A stretch of 64,000 nucleotides of DNA from Pseudomonas brassicacearum. Its GTDB lineage: Bacteria > Pseudomonadota > Gammaproteobacteria > Pseudomonadales > Pseudomonadaceae. The stretch lies in NCBI RefSeq assembly GCF_003732225.1, contig NZ_MOBJ01000012.1, positions 1 through 64,000 on the forward strand, written 5' to 3'. A model generated the notes under the pieces. That model had not been told where the DNA came from and searched no databases. It saw nothing but the letters and a program-made list of their open reading frames with translations. The position numbers and the translations under genes are program-made. This document shows, piece by piece, positions 1-8,675 of this stretch. Position 1 is the stretch's first letter. Each line of letters opens with the position of its first letter.

Positions 1-48
1 ATTTTCTAGGAAGCCCGGCGTGGACTCAAATGCTTAAGTGAACAGCAT

Positions 49-74
49 TACCCGCACATGGCGGGGTATTTTTG
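49..74 (+). terminator. Rho-independent terminator of a gene to the left of the window
   Basis: A 7-bp GC-rich stem (TACCCGC paired with GCGGGGTA) has a short ACAT loop and is followed by a T-rich run on the plus strand. The T-run orientation means it ends a rightward transcript whose gene lies before position 1. It cannot terminate the leftward ilvD, which ends at 92. No gene is visible in 1-91. Confidence 0.7.
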
Positions 75-91
75 TGTTCAACGGTTAAGCC

Positions 92-1933
92 TTACAGCCC
101 GTCGAGCATCGCTTTGTTACGCACAGCGCCCTTGTCGGCGCTGGTCGCCAGCAAGGCGTAGGCTTTCAATGCGGTGGTCACTTTACGTGGACGCACTTCA
201 ACCGGTTTCCAGCCTTTCTTGTCCTGTTCGACGCGGCGCGCAGCCAGTTCTTCGTCGCTGACCAACAGGTTGATCGAGCGATTTGGAATGTCGATCAACA
301 CCTTGTCGCCATCCCGTACCAGGCCGATTGCACCGCCGGCGGCGGCTTCTGGCGAAGCGTGGCCGATGGACAAACCCGAGGTGCCGCCGGAGAAGCGACC
401 GTCGGTGAGCAAGGCGCAGGCTTTGCCCAGGCCTTTGGATTTCAGGTAGGACGTCGGGTAGAGCATTTCCTGCATGCCCGGGCCGCCTTTCGGACCTTCA
501 TAGCGAATGATGACGATATCGCCTTCTTTCACTTCATCGGCAAGGATGCCGCGCACGGCGCTGTCCTGGCTTTCGAAGATTTTTGCGTTGCCTTCGAAGA
601 CGTGGATCGACTCGTCGACGCCCGCGGTTTTCACCACACAGCCGTCCAGGGCGATGTTGCCGTACAGCACGGCCAGGCCGCCTTCTTGCGAGTAAGCGTG
701 TTCGACACTGCGGATGCAGCCGTTTTCACGGTCGTCGTCGAGGGTTTCCCAACGGGTCGACTGACTGAACGCGGTCTGGGTCGGGATGCCTGCAGGACCG
801 GCCTTGAAGAAGTGGTGAACCGCTTCGTCGTTGGTCTGGGTGATGTCCCACTTGGCAATACCTTCGGCCATGGTCTTGCTGTGCACGGTCGGCAGGTCGG
901 TGTGCAGCAAACCGCCGCGGGCCAGCGAGCCGAGGATGCTGAAGATCCCGCCAGCGCGATGCACGTCTTCCATGTGGTACTTCTGGATGTTCGGCGCGAC
1001 TTTGCACAGTTGCGGAACGTGACGCGAAAGACGGTCGATGTCCTTCAGGTCGAAATCGATCTCGGCTTCCTGAGCGGCGGCCAGCAAGTGCAGGATGGTG
1101 TTGGTCGAGCCGCCCATGGCGATGTCCAGCGTCATGGCGTTTTCGAACGCCTTGAAGTTGGCGATGTTGCGCGGCAACACCGATTCATCATTCTCGCCGT
1201 AGTAGCGTTTGCACAGCTCGACGATGGTGCGGCCGGCTTGCAGGAACAGCTGTTCACGGTCGCTGTGGGTGGCCAGTGTCGAACCGTTGCCTGGCAGTGC
1301 CAGACCGAGGGCTTCGACCAGGCAGTTCATCGAGTTGGCGGTGAACATGCCGGAGCACGAGCCGCAGGTCGGGCAGGCGCTACGCTCGTACTCGGCGACT
1401 TTCTCGTCAGATGCGCTGGAGTCGGCGGCGATTACCATGGCGTCGACCAGGTCGAGGCCGTGGCTGGCGAGTTTGGTCTTGCCGGCTTCCATCGGGCCAC
1501 CGGAGACGAAGATCACCGGGATGTTCAGGCGCAGGGAGGCCATCAGCATGCCGGGGGTGATCTTGTCGCAGTTGGAGATGCACACGATGGCGTCGGCGCA
1601 GTGGGCGTTGACCATGTACTCGACGGAGTCGGCGATGATCTCGCGGCTCGGCAGCGAATAAAGCATGCCGTCGTGGCCCATGGCGATGCCGTCATCGACC
1701 GCGATGGTGTTGAATTCCTTGGCGACACCGCCAGCGCGTTCGATCTCGCGGGCGACCAGTTGGCCGAGGTCCTTGAGGTGGACATGGCCCGGTACGAATT
1801 GGGTGAACGAGTTGGCAATGGCGATGATCGGTTTCTTGAAGTCGTCATCTTTCATCCCCGTAGCGCGCCACAGTGCGCGGGCGCCGGCCATGTTGCGGCC
1901 GTGGGTGGATGTTTTCGAGCGGTAATCAGGCAT
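92..1933 (-). CDS. ilvD: Dihydroxy-acid dehydratase
   Basis: The product dehydrates 2,3-dihydroxy-isovalerate and 2,3-dihydroxy-3-methylvalerate to the 2-keto acids in valine, leucine and isoleucine synthesis, using an iron-sulfur cluster in the cytoplasm. The 613-residue length is that of the long IlvD form. Visible signatures are NSFTQFVPGHVHL near residue 41, SNCDKITPGM with C122 and K124 (the lysine that is carbamylated in the family), and the cysteine cluster CPTCGSCSGMF at 187-196. The ATG at 1933 gives the normal N-terminus MPDYRSKTSTHGRN. It is a single leftward unit. Assignment is secure. Confidence 0.98.
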   Translation of the reverse strand: MPDYRSKTSTHGRNMAGARALWRATGMKDDDFKKPIIAIANSFTQFVPGHVHLKDLGQLVAREIERAGGVAKEFNTIAVDDGIAMGHDGMLYSLPSREIIADSVEYMVNAHCADAIVCISNCDKITPGMLMASLRLNIPVIFVSGGPMEAGKTKLASHGLDLVDAMVIAADSSASDEKVAEYERSACPTCGSCSGMFTANSMNCLVEALGLALPGNGSTLATHSDREQLFLQAGRTIVELCKRYYGENDESVLPRNIANFKAFENAMTLDIAMGGSTNTILHLLAAAQEAEIDFDLKDIDRLSRHVPQLCKVAPNIQKYHMEDVHRAGGIFSILGSLARGGLLHTDLPTVHSKTMAEGIAKWDITQTNDEAVHHFFKAGPAGIPTQTAFSQSTRWETLDDDRENGCIRSVEHAYSQEGGLAVLYGNIALDGCVVKTAGVDESIHVFEGNAKIFESQDSAVRGILADEVKEGDIVIIRYEGPKGGPGMQEMLYPTSYLKSKGLGKACALLTDGRFSGGTSGLSIGHASPEAAAGGAIGLVRDGDKVLIDIPNRSINLLVSDEELAARRVEQDKKGWKPVEVRPRKVTTALKAYALLATSADKGAVRNKAMLDGL

Positions 1934-2262
1934 GGAGCACTCCGGGCGGCAAATCAGGTATCAAAAGGGGAGTGAGCTTCTATTGACCTCGGGAACACTC
2001 AGAAATGGCCGTGTGTCCGAAAGTTGCCGATGACTTTGCGGGATCGCCGCGCGCCTCAGCCTGAGCTCATAAACCCGCCGGGGGATGACTGGCGATGAAT
2101 CGTTCGATTCTACACCGCTGGCGTCAGGAAGGAATGCCGGGAAACGTTGAACCAGGGCTGGCGAGACGTGTGGGATGACAACTGGCAGCTTGCAGGCGGG
2201 CGCGGGGCCCTTTTGAGTCTGTTGTAGGAGCGAGCTGGTTCGCTCCTACAAGCAGGGAGCTA
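1934..2262. other. 329-bp gene-free stretch upstream of ilvD
   Basis: This gap between two leftward genes should hold the ilvD promoter and leader. I see no tRNA, open frame with a ribosome site, or convincing leader-peptide attenuator. The only clear structure is the hairpin repeat at 2223-2250. Confidence 0.5.
2223..2250. repeat. Solitary palindromic REP-like hairpin
   Basis: Perfect 11-bp arms (TGTAGGAGCGA and TCGCTCCTACA) surround a 6-nt loop. It lies 12 bp past the stop codon of the leftward rRNA methyltransferase gene. It lacks a T-run in that direction, so it looks like a REP singlet rather than an intrinsic terminator, although it may protect the 3' end of the mRNA. Confidence 0.7.
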
Positions 2263-3459
2263 TCAGCTGTTAGGCAACAACCGGCAAGTAATGCTCTTGA
2301 TGTAGCGGGTTTCAGCGATAGCCGGGTGCACCGGGTGATCCGGACCCTGACCGCCACGTTCCAGCAGCTGGATGTTGCGGTCCAGATGGCGGGCGCTGGT
2401 CAGCAGGATGTTCTGCAGATCGTCTTCAGGCAGGTGCATCGAGCACGAAGCGCTGATCAGGATGCCATCCTTGCTGAGCAGGCGCATGGCTTGCTCGTTC
2501 AGACGACGGTAGGCGCCTTCGCCGTTCTTCAGGTCTTTCTTGCGCTTGATGAAGGCTGGCGGATCAGCAACGATCACGTCGAAACGCTCTTCGCTGGCTT
2601 TCAGCTCTTTCAGGGCTTCGAACACGTCGCCTTCGATGCAGGTCATTTTGTCGGCGAAACCGTTGAGTGCGGCGTTGCGCTCGACACCGTCGAGGGCGAA
2701 GGCCGAAGCGTCGACGCAGAACACTTCACTGGCACCGAAAGCGGCAGCTTGCACGCCCCAGCCGCCGATGTAGCTGTACAGGTCGAGTACGCGTTTGCCT
2801 TTGGCATAAGGTGCCAGGCGCGCGCGGTTCATGCGGTGGTCGTAGAACCAGCCGGTTTTCTGTCCCTGGATGACTGGCGCTTCGAACTTCACGCCGTTCT
2901 CTTCCAGGGCAACCCACTCCGGCACCAGGCCGAATACGGTTTCGACGTAGCGGTTGAGGCCTTCGGCGTCGCGTGCGGCGGAGTCATTCTTGAACAGAAT
3001 GCCGCTTGGCTTGAGCACTTGGGTCAGCGCGGCGATCACGTCGTCTTTATGGGCTTCCATGGTCGCCGAAGCGATCTGCACCACCAGGATGTCGCCGAAA
3101 CGGTCGACCACCAGGCCTGGCAGCAGGTCGGAGTCGCCGTAGACCAGGCGGTAGAACGGCTTGTCGAACAGGCGATCGCGCAGGGACAGCGCAACATTGA
3201 TGCGGTGCACCAGCAGCGACTTGTCGAGCGGCAACTTGATGTCACGCGACAGCAGGCGAGCGCAGATCAGGTTGTTCGGGCTCATGGCGACGATGCCCAG
3301 CGGTTTGCCGCCGGCAGCTTCGAGAATCGCTTGATCGCCAGCCTTGAAGCCGTGCAGTGGGGTGGCGGCTACATCGATTTCGTTGCTGTAGACCCACAGG
3401 TGGCCGTTTCGCAGGCGACGGTCGGCGTTGGCTTTGAGGCGCAGGCTTGGCAGGGACAT
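2263..3459 (-). CDS. rlmI: Class I SAM-dependent 23S rRNA cytosine methyltransferase, RlmI family
   Basis: The 398-residue protein has the RlmI/COG1092 layout: an N-terminal PUA RNA-binding domain (about residues 1-80, with GHLWVYSNEI), a central linker, and a Rossmann methyltransferase domain from about residue 200 (VLDLYSYIGGWGVQAAAFGA for SAM binding, VIVADPPAF as the catalytic motif IV, SASCSMH with the conserved cysteine). The family makes m5C in 23S rRNA (m5C1962 in E. coli). The exact target nucleotide here is inferred from the family. The ATG at 3459 has a good AGGT-type upstream ribosome site. Confidence 0.88.
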   Translation of the reverse strand: MSLPSLRLKANADRRLRNGHLWVYSNEIDVAATPLHGFKAGDQAILEAAGGKPLGIVAMSPNNLICARLLSRDIKLPLDKSLLVHRINVALSLRDRLFDKPFYRLVYGDSDLLPGLVVDRFGDILVVQIASATMEAHKDDVIAALTQVLKPSGILFKNDSAARDAEGLNRYVETVFGLVPEWVALEENGVKFEAPVIQGQKTGWFYDHRMNRARLAPYAKGKRVLDLYSYIGGWGVQAAAFGASEVFCVDASAFALDGVERNAALNGFADKMTCIEGDVFEALKELKASEERFDVIVADPPAFIKRKKDLKNGEGAYRRLNEQAMRLLSKDGILISASCSMHLPEDDLQNILLTSARHLDRNIQLLERGGQGPDHPVHPAIAETRYIKSITCRLLPNS

Positions 3460-3572
3460 GACGTCGCTCCAGGTGAAAAAAAGAGCGGGAGTATAGCGCG
3501 TTGCGCCAGCAGAGAGCTTCGCGGCAGATGAAACACCTGATTCTGCTCAATGACTCGAAAATCACACTGTTT

Positions 3573-3650
3573 CCGTGGGAGCTGCCGAAGGCTGCGATCT
3601 TTTTATCAAGTTCAAAATCAGAAGATCGCAGCCTTCGGCAGCTCCTACGG
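3573..3650. repeat. Inverted REP pair, GCTGCGATC type
   Basis: Two convergent copies of a unit with the core GGAGCTGCCGAAGGCTGCGATC flank a short AT-rich spacer. The pair can fold into a long hairpin. It lies between the divergent methyltransferase and HDOD genes. The same unit recurs near 8.6, 35.5, 62.0 and 63.0 kb. Confidence 0.85.
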
Positions 3651-3706
3651 TGTCAGGCGATGCTTTTTAAGGGTTAGAATCGCCCCTTGGCCCAGAGTGA
3701 GTACTT

Positions 3707-4576
3707 ATGTCCCAAGAGCTATCTTCCGAACAGATTCAACAGGCCCTGCAAGGCATCAGCGTGCCGCCTCAGCCGCAAATCATGGTGGATTTGCAGATGG
3801 AGCAGTACATGCCGGACCCGGACCTGGAAGTGATCGCGAAGTTGATCTCCCAGGACCCGGGCCTCTCTGGCGCCTTGTTGAAGATCGTCAACTCGCCGTA
3901 TTACGGGCTGAGCAACAAGATCGCCTCGATCCAGCGCGCGGTGAACCTGCTGGGCAGTCGCTCGGTCATCAACCTGATCAACGCGCAGTCGATCAAGGGC
4001 GAGATGAATGACGACACCATCGTTGTCCTGAACCGATTCTGGGACACCGCCCAGGATGTGGCGATGACCAGCCTGAGTCTGGCCAAACGCATTGGCTCGC
4101 AAGCGGTGGATGAGGCTTATGCATTGGGCCTGTTCCACGATTGCGGCGTGCCGTTGATGCTCAAGCGCTTCCCCAACTATATGTCGGTGCTGGAAGAGGC
4201 CTACGCCAGTGCAAGCGCCGAATGCCGGGTGGTTGATACCGAGAACCGCGTACTCAATACCAACCACGCGGTGGTCGGTTACTACACCGCGAAATCCTGG
4301 CGCCTGCCGGAGCATGTGACCGACGCGATCGCCAATCACCACAATGCGTTGGCGATTTTCAGCGACGAGTCGTCGCGCAACAGCCAGTTGAAAAACCTGC
4401 TGGCGATCCTGAAGATGGCCGAACACATCTGCGCCTCGTATCGTGTCCTGGGCAATCAGACCGAAGATCACGAGTGGAACAATGTCGGGCACCTGGTGCT
4501 CGATTATGTCGGCCTCTCGGACTACGACTTCGAGAACCTCAAACAGACGATTCGCGAGCTCGGCGCTCACCATTGA
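3707..4576 (+). CDS. HDOD domain-containing protein
   Basis: The 289-residue cytoplasmic protein carries an HDOD domain (about residues 15-215): QDPGLSGALLKIVNSPYYG, then SIQRAVNLLGSRSVINL, and a degenerate HD-like FHDCGVPLM. HDOD proteins are non-catalytic relatives of HD phosphohydrolases that usually act as scaffolds in signalling, motility or DNA-damage circuits. No partner domain (GGDEF, EAL, receiver) is fused to it. It lies 31 bp before mutM in the same direction and is probably co-transcribed. The precise role is unknown. Confidence 0.85.
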   Translation: MSQELSSEQIQQALQGISVPPQPQIMVDLQMEQYMPDPDLEVIAKLISQDPGLSGALLKIVNSPYYGLSNKIASIQRAVNLLGSRSVINLINAQSIKGEMNDDTIVVLNRFWDTAQDVAMTSLSLAKRIGSQAVDEAYALGLFHDCGVPLMLKRFPNYMSVLEEAYASASAECRVVDTENRVLNTNHAVVGYYTAKSWRLPEHVTDAIANHHNALAIFSDESSRNSQLKNLLAILKMAEHICASYRVLGNQTEDHEWNNVGHLVLDYVGLSDYDFENLKQTIRELGAHH

Positions 4577-4607
4577 GTGTCGGACCCTTCCTTGATCCGA
4601 GTGCGCC

Positions 4608-5420
4608 ATGCCTGAACTGCCAGAAGTCGAAACCACCCGTCGCGGTATTGCCCCGTTCCTTGAGGGCCAGCGCGTCAGTCGCGTGATCGTGCGGGACCGG
4701 CGTCTGCGCTGGCCGATCCCCGAGGACCTCGATGTGCGCCTGTCCGGGCAGCGCATTGTGCTGGTGGAGCGACGTGCCAAGTATTTGCTGATCAACGCCG
4801 AAGTCGGCACCTTGATCAGCCATTTGGGCATGTCGGGGAATTTGCGTCTGGTGGAAGTCGGCTTGCCGGCGCTCAAGCACGAGCATGTGGACATCGAGCT
4901 TGAGTCTGGCCTGGCGCTGCGATACACCGATCCGCGACGTTTTGGCGCGATGCTCTGGAGCCTTGATCCGCTGAATCACGAACTGCTGGTTCGCCTGGGG
5001 CCGGAGCCGCTGACTGATCTGTTCGATGGCGAGCGGCTTTTCCAGCTGTCACGCGGGCGTTCGATGGCGGTCAAACCGTTCATCATGGACAACGCGGTGG
5101 TGGTGGGGGTTGGCAACATTTATGCGACCGAAGCGCTGTTTGCTGCCGGGATCGACCCGCGCCGTGAAGCCAAGGGGATTTCCCGGGCGCGCTATCTGAA
5201 GCTGGCGATCGAGATCAAACGCATTCTGGCCGCCGCTATCGAGCGCGGCGGCACCACGCTGCGCGATTTTATTGGCGGTGACGGCCAGCCGGGCTACTTC
5301 CAGCAAGAGCTGTTCGTGTACGGCCGTGGCGGTGAGCAGTGCAAGGTCTGTGGCACTGAGTTGCGGGAAGTTCGCCTTGGGCAGCGCGCCAGCGTCTTTT
5401 GCCCACGTTGTCAGAGCTGA
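4608..5420 (+). CDS. mutM: Formamidopyrimidine-DNA glycosylase
   Basis: This base-excision repair enzyme removes 8-oxoguanine and Fapy lesions and cleaves the abasic site by beta,delta-elimination. The 270-residue sequence begins MPELPEVE, so the processed N-terminal Pro2 nucleophile and Glu3 are present. Lys in RRAKYLL (about residue 58) is the family catalytic/DNA-contact lysine. The C-terminus has the four-cysteine zinc finger (CKVC ... CPRC, about residues 245-268). The length matches the family. It follows the HDOD gene closely. Confidence 0.98.
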   Translation: MPELPEVETTRRGIAPFLEGQRVSRVIVRDRRLRWPIPEDLDVRLSGQRIVLVERRAKYLLINAEVGTLISHLGMSGNLRLVEVGLPALKHEHVDIELESGLALRYTDPRRFGAMLWSLDPLNHELLVRLGPEPLTDLFDGERLFQLSRGRSMAVKPFIMDNAVVVGVGNIYATEALFAAGIDPRREAKGISRARYLKLAIEIKRILAAAIERGGTTLRDFIGGDGQPGYFQQELFVYGRGGEQCKVCGTELREVRLGQRASVFCPRCQS

Positions 5421-5474
5421 GAATTCCCACGGTCTATAGTTAGTGGTCTGACTGCCTAGCCGAAGGACCGTGCC

Positions 5475-5795
5475 ATGACGTTGACCCAAACTCTTGCTGC
5501 CGCGCTGCTCTTGAGCATCGGCTTATCTGCCCAGGCGTCTGAAGGCGGCAGCGGCGACCCCAGTTACAGCATCCACAACCCACCGGCATACGCGATGATC
5601 GGCGATTTGTTGATCGCCCGTCCTTTGCTGGTGGTGGCGACGGTGATCGGTGCCGGGGTGTTTGTCGTGTCCTTGCCGTTTACCGCGCTGGGTGGCGGGG
5701 TAGGCGATGCGGGACAGGCGTTGGTGGTCGATCCGGCGAAAGCGGCGTTCGTCCGTTGCCTGGGGTGTGTCGGGGAGGGTTTCGAGCAGCAGTGA
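5475..5795 (+). CDS. Small exported or membrane protein of unknown function
   Basis: The 106-residue protein starts with a cleavable-looking signal peptide (hydrophobic LAAALLLSIGLSAQA, residues 7-21). One strongly hydrophobic segment follows (about residues 46-72, LLIARPLLVVATVIGAGVFV then VVSLPFTALGGG), and two cysteines sit near the C-terminus (CLGC, about 96-99). Relatives in Pseudomonas are often labelled multidrug transporter, but nothing in such a short sequence supports transport. An ATG with an upstream AAGGA site sits 54 bp after mutM. Function unknown. Confidence 0.75.
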   Translation: MTLTQTLAAALLLSIGLSAQASEGGSGDPSYSIHNPPAYAMIGDLLIARPLLVVATVIGAGVFVVSLPFTALGGGVGDAGQALVVDPAKAAFVRCLGCVGEGFEQQ

Positions 5796-5828
5796 ATTAG
5801 CTGGCTCAGCGGTGTGGCTGATGGCCCT

Positions 5829-5922
5829 ATCGCGAGCAAGCTCGCTCCCACATTTGATCTTTGGTGTTCACAAATAGTGTGTTCACAGCAGATCTATGTG
5901 GGAGCGAGCTTGCTCGCGATGG
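5829..5922. repeat. Inverted REP pair, GAGCGAGCTTGCTCGCGAT type
   Basis: A copy of ATCGCGAGCAAGCTCGCTCC and its reverse complement flank about 45 bp, between the convergent small exported protein gene and the ferredoxin gene. It is the first of eleven such pairs in the window. Confidence 0.9.
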
Positions 5923-5944
5923 CGTCCTTATGGACACCGAATAA

Positions 5945-6196
5945 TCAGGCCTTGCCGGTAAGCTTGCGGTACTTCTCCATCAACTGCTCTTCAGTCTCTG
6001 GGTGCGCTTCGTCCAGCGGAATGCAATCCACCGGGCAAACCTGCTGGCACTGTGGTTCGTCGTAGTGACCGACGCACTGGGTGCAGAGGTTCGGGTCGAT
6101 CACATAGATCTCTTCGCCCTGGGAGATGGCGGCGTTCGGACACTCGGGTTCGCAGACGTCGCAGTTGATGCAATCGTCGGTGATGATCAGGGACAT
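5945..6196 (-). CDS. fdx: YfhL-family 2[4Fe-4S] ferredoxin
   Basis: The 83-residue electron carrier has two cluster motifs: CINCDVCEPECPN at residues 9-21, and CTQCVGHYDEPQCQQVCP at about 38-55. The second has the longer Cys spacing and C-terminal extension typical of the Allochromatium-type 2[4Fe-4S] ferredoxins. I chose the ATG at 6196 (MSLIITDDC), which has a GGAGTC ribosome site. An upstream start at 6301 would add 35 residues unlike any ferredoxin. It follows coaD in the same direction. Confidence 0.95.
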   Translation of the reverse strand: MSLIITDDCINCDVCEPECPNAAISQGEEIYVIDPNLCTQCVGHYDEPQCQQVCPVDCIPLDEAHPETEEQLMEKYRKLTGKA

Positions 6197-6280
6197 TGGG
6201 ACTGACTCCTGCCGGGGTAGTCTGCCCAGGCATCTGAAAACTAATGCGCACAATTGTGCCGCATTGGCGCCCGCAGTGCA

Positions 6281-6342
6281 CGCGGGAGCGATGGGCTGCA
6301 AAAGATCGTCCGAACGCGGCCCGAACCTTCGGCAGCTCCTAC
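6281..6342. repeat. Degenerate REP pair remnant
   Basis: One recognisable arm (CCTTCGGCAGCTCCTAC) faces a poorly matching GCGGGAGCGATGGGCTGC. It appears to be a decayed member of the GCTGCGATC-type family, in the coaD-fdx gap. Confidence 0.5.
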
Positions 6343-6818
6343 TTTTTGAAGCGCTGGGTCAGCGCGTCGGCCACGACAGGGTGGACGAACTTGGTGATAT
6401 CGCCGCCCAGGGCTGCAATTTCACGGACCAGCGTCGAAGAAATGAACGAATAGCGCTCGGACGGCGTAAGAAACAGGCTTTCCACGTCCGGGGCCAACTG
6501 GCGGTTCATGTTGGCTAGTTGGAATTCGTATTCGAAATCCGATACCGCACGCAGGCCACGCAGGAACACATTGGCATTCTGCTCTTTGGCGAAATGCGCC
6601 AGCAACGTCGAAAAGCCGACGACTTCGACGTTCGGCAAATGTTTAGTGACCTCGCGGGCCAGCTCCACACGCTGTTCCAGGGGGAATAGCGGGTTTTTCT
6701 TCGGGCTGGCGGCGACGGCGATGATCACGTGATCGAACAGGCGCGAGGCGCGTTCGACCAGATCGCCATGGCCCTTGGTAATAGGGTCGAAGGTACCTGG
6801 GTACAACACTCGGTTCAT
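6339..6818 (-). CDS. coaD: Phosphopantetheine adenylyltransferase
   Basis: The product transfers AMP from ATP to 4'-phosphopantetheine, giving dephospho-CoA, the penultimate step of CoA synthesis. The 159-residue length is standard. Nucleotidyltransferase signatures are YPGTFDPITKGHGDL (T/HxGH-type motif, residues 6-20) and the C-terminal ISSTLVREIA. It has the conserved LRGLR(AV) loop near residue 88. It lies upstream of the ferredoxin gene and probably shares its transcript. Confidence 0.98.
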   Translation of the reverse strand: MNRVLYPGTFDPITKGHGDLVERASRLFDHVIIAVAASPKKNPLFPLEQRVELAREVTKHLPNVEVVGFSTLLAHFAKEQNANVFLRGLRAVSDFEYEFQLANMNRQLAPDVESLFLTPSERYSFISSTLVREIAALGGDITKFVHPVVADALTQRFKK

Positions 6819-6933
6819 CGCGTCGTCCTGGCGGGAGTCCGTTGGGGAGTCGGATGGTATCGCAGCATTCCCGGTCGGCCAAGTCGCCTTTGGGGTAAGA
6901 AAGCACTATAGACGGTGCGTATTATGTGTTTTT

Positions 6934-8529
6934 TCATGGTTTTTTTAAACGCATCGCCAGCGCTGTCGCCAGTTGCGCGGTCAGTCCGTAGACCGACAAT
7001 TGCGGGTTGGCGCCAATGCTGGTGGGGAACAGCGAACCATCATGGATCGACAGATTACTCAGCTGATGATGACGGCCGAGGCTGTCAGTGACGGCATGTT
7101 TTGGGTCTTCACCCATGGCACATCCGCCCATCACATGAGCGCTGCCCAGTCGTGTGCGGTACAGCTCAAGACTCAGTCCATCGATAAGCGTGCGGGCCTC
7201 GGCGAGGGTTTTCACGTAGCGCGCATCGGCGTGCATCGGCATCACGGCGTTGGCACCGCCGGCGAACTGAATCTCGGCCATGCTGTGAAACGCCCGGCGT
7301 AGCCCATCCCAGGCATAGGCTGAAACCTGATAGTCGAGCACCGGCGTGCCATCGCCGCGCAACTCGACGCTGCCGCCGGGGCTGTCCGGGTGAAAACCGT
7401 CGCGCAGCAGCGCCAGCATCGCGTGGGTGTGCGGTAGCTGCTGCATGTGCTGGGCGTTGTCTTTGCCAAAACCTCCGAGCAGGGTCGCGGCCAGCGCCGG
7501 GTGTAGTGGCGGCACTTCAAGCTTGTAGGACATTTTGCCGGTGGTGCCGTCCAGCCACTGAAAGTGGTCGGAGTAGATCGACTGCGGCGCACCGTAGAAC
7601 GGGTTGATCACTTCGTCGAACAGCCCGGCAGAGATGTTCACCAGGTGCAGGAAGGTCCGCTTGCCAAGGCGTTCATGGGGATCGGGGGCTTTGGAACGCA
7701 GCAACAACGCCGGGCTGTTGATGCCACCGCCGGCCAGCACGTAATGCCGCGCCCTGACGGTAATGCGGCGCCCGGTCGGCGCCACGCAACGCTCGTCCAT
7801 TGCCACACAATGCAGGCCGGTGATCTTGTCGTCCTTGATCAGCAGTTGTTCGGCGCGGGCGAGGTAGAGCAACTCGCCACCTTTTTCCAGGGTCGCGGGA
7901 ATGGTCGTGACCATCATTGATTGTTTGGCGTTGGTCGGGCAGCCCATGCCGCAGTAGCCGAGATTCCAGCAGCCGCGCACGTTACGCGGGATCACGTGCC
8001 AGCTATAGCCGAGCTGTTCACAGCCTTTTTTGATCACGTCGTTGTTGGCGTTGGGCGGCACCCTCCACGGGGCGACACCGAGGCGCTGTTCCATTTTTTC
8101 GAACCAGGGCGCCATTTCCGCCGGGCTGTGGCCCTTGACCTCATGTTCCCTGGCCCAGTGTTCGAGGGTCGGTTCGGGGGTGCGAAAGCTTGAGGTCCAG
8201 TTGATCAACGTCGTGCCACCGACCGCGCGACCTTGCAGGATGGTGATCGCGCCGTCCTTGCTCATGCGACCGATGCCTTCCTGATAAAGGCTGGAATAGG
8301 CCTGGTCTTCGAGCATCTTGAAGTCGCTGCTGGTCTTGAGCGGGCCTTCTTCGATCAGTAGGACTTTGTAGCCGGCAGCGCTGAGAATTTCGGCGGTGGT
8401 GCCACCGCCAGCGCCGCTGCCGATGATCGCAATGTCGGCTTCCAGCGTCAGATCATTGGCCAGTTGCGAGCCGTTATAGGTTTTCCAGCCACGGGCCAGG
8501 CCTTCGCGGAACGGATCGGGTACGGGCAT
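6934..8529 (-). CDS. laoA: GMC-family FAD oxidoreductase, LaoA-like long-chain alcohol dehydrogenase
   Basis: The 531-residue flavoprotein has an N-terminal FAD-binding Rossmann motif (AIIGSGAGGGTTAEIL, about residues 34-49), an internal cysteine-rich patch (GCWNLGYCGMGCPTNAKQS, about 185-204), and the GMC C-terminus HVMGGCAMGEDP then SIGANPQLSVYGLTAQLA. Gene order (GMC enzyme, Tat protein, aldehyde dehydrogenase, divergent TetR) equals the P. aeruginosa laoABCR system (PA0364-PA0367), described for oxidising long-chain alcohols from SDS and alkane breakdown. Substrate is inferred from that synteny. It is the last gene of the leftward operon. Confidence 0.85.
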   Translation of the reverse strand: MPVPDPFREGLARGWKTYNGSQLANDLTLEADIAIIGSGAGGGTTAEILSAAGYKVLLIEEGPLKTSSDFKMLEDQAYSSLYQEGIGRMSKDGAITILQGRAVGGTTLINWTSSFRTPEPTLEHWAREHEVKGHSPAEMAPWFEKMEQRLGVAPWRVPPNANNDVIKKGCEQLGYSWHVIPRNVRGCWNLGYCGMGCPTNAKQSMMVTTIPATLEKGGELLYLARAEQLLIKDDKITGLHCVAMDERCVAPTGRRITVRARHYVLAGGGINSPALLLRSKAPDPHERLGKRTFLHLVNISAGLFDEVINPFYGAPQSIYSDHFQWLDGTTGKMSYKLEVPPLHPALAATLLGGFGKDNAQHMQQLPHTHAMLALLRDGFHPDSPGGSVELRGDGTPVLDYQVSAYAWDGLRRAFHSMAEIQFAGGANAVMPMHADARYVKTLAEARTLIDGLSLELYRTRLGSAHVMGGCAMGEDPKHAVTDSLGRHHQLSNLSIHDGSLFPTSIGANPQLSVYGLTAQLATALAMRLKKP

Positions 8530-8569
8530 CTCGGGCTCTCTTTTTGTTATGGATAGTGTGGTCGCCGTC

Positions 8570-8660
8570 GTAGGAGCTGGCGAAGCCTGCGATCTTTTGA
8601 TCTTGATTCTGTGGTGCCTGCAAAATCGCCAACAGATCGCAGCCTGCGGCAGCTACTACG
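8570..8660. repeat. Inverted REP pair inside the lao operon
   Basis: GTAGGAGCTGGCGAAGCCTGCGATC and a convergent copy ending GGCAGCTACTAC flank a variable centre. It lies in the 146-bp gap between the laoC-like and laoA-like genes, and could lower laoA message relative to the upstream genes. Confidence 0.8.
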
Positions 8661-8675
8661 GGTGGTTGCGACGGT

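Noticed and set aside
359..1975. Long open frame of 538 codons on the plus strand opposite ilvD
   Set aside because: It is antisense to a clear ilvD, has unnatural composition, and is the usual high-GC shadow frame.
2223..2250. Hairpin considered as an intrinsic terminator of the RlmI-type gene
   Set aside because: There is no T-run after the stem in the leftward direction; the arms match the REP sequence family better.
5475..5795. Small protein as a multidrug transporter
   Set aside because: At 106 residues with a signal peptide and one hydrophobic segment there is no transport architecture.
5829..5922. REP pairs considered as a CRISPR array
   Set aside because: Units occur as single inverted pairs at scattered loci, not as regularly spaced direct repeats with unique spacers, and no cas genes are present.
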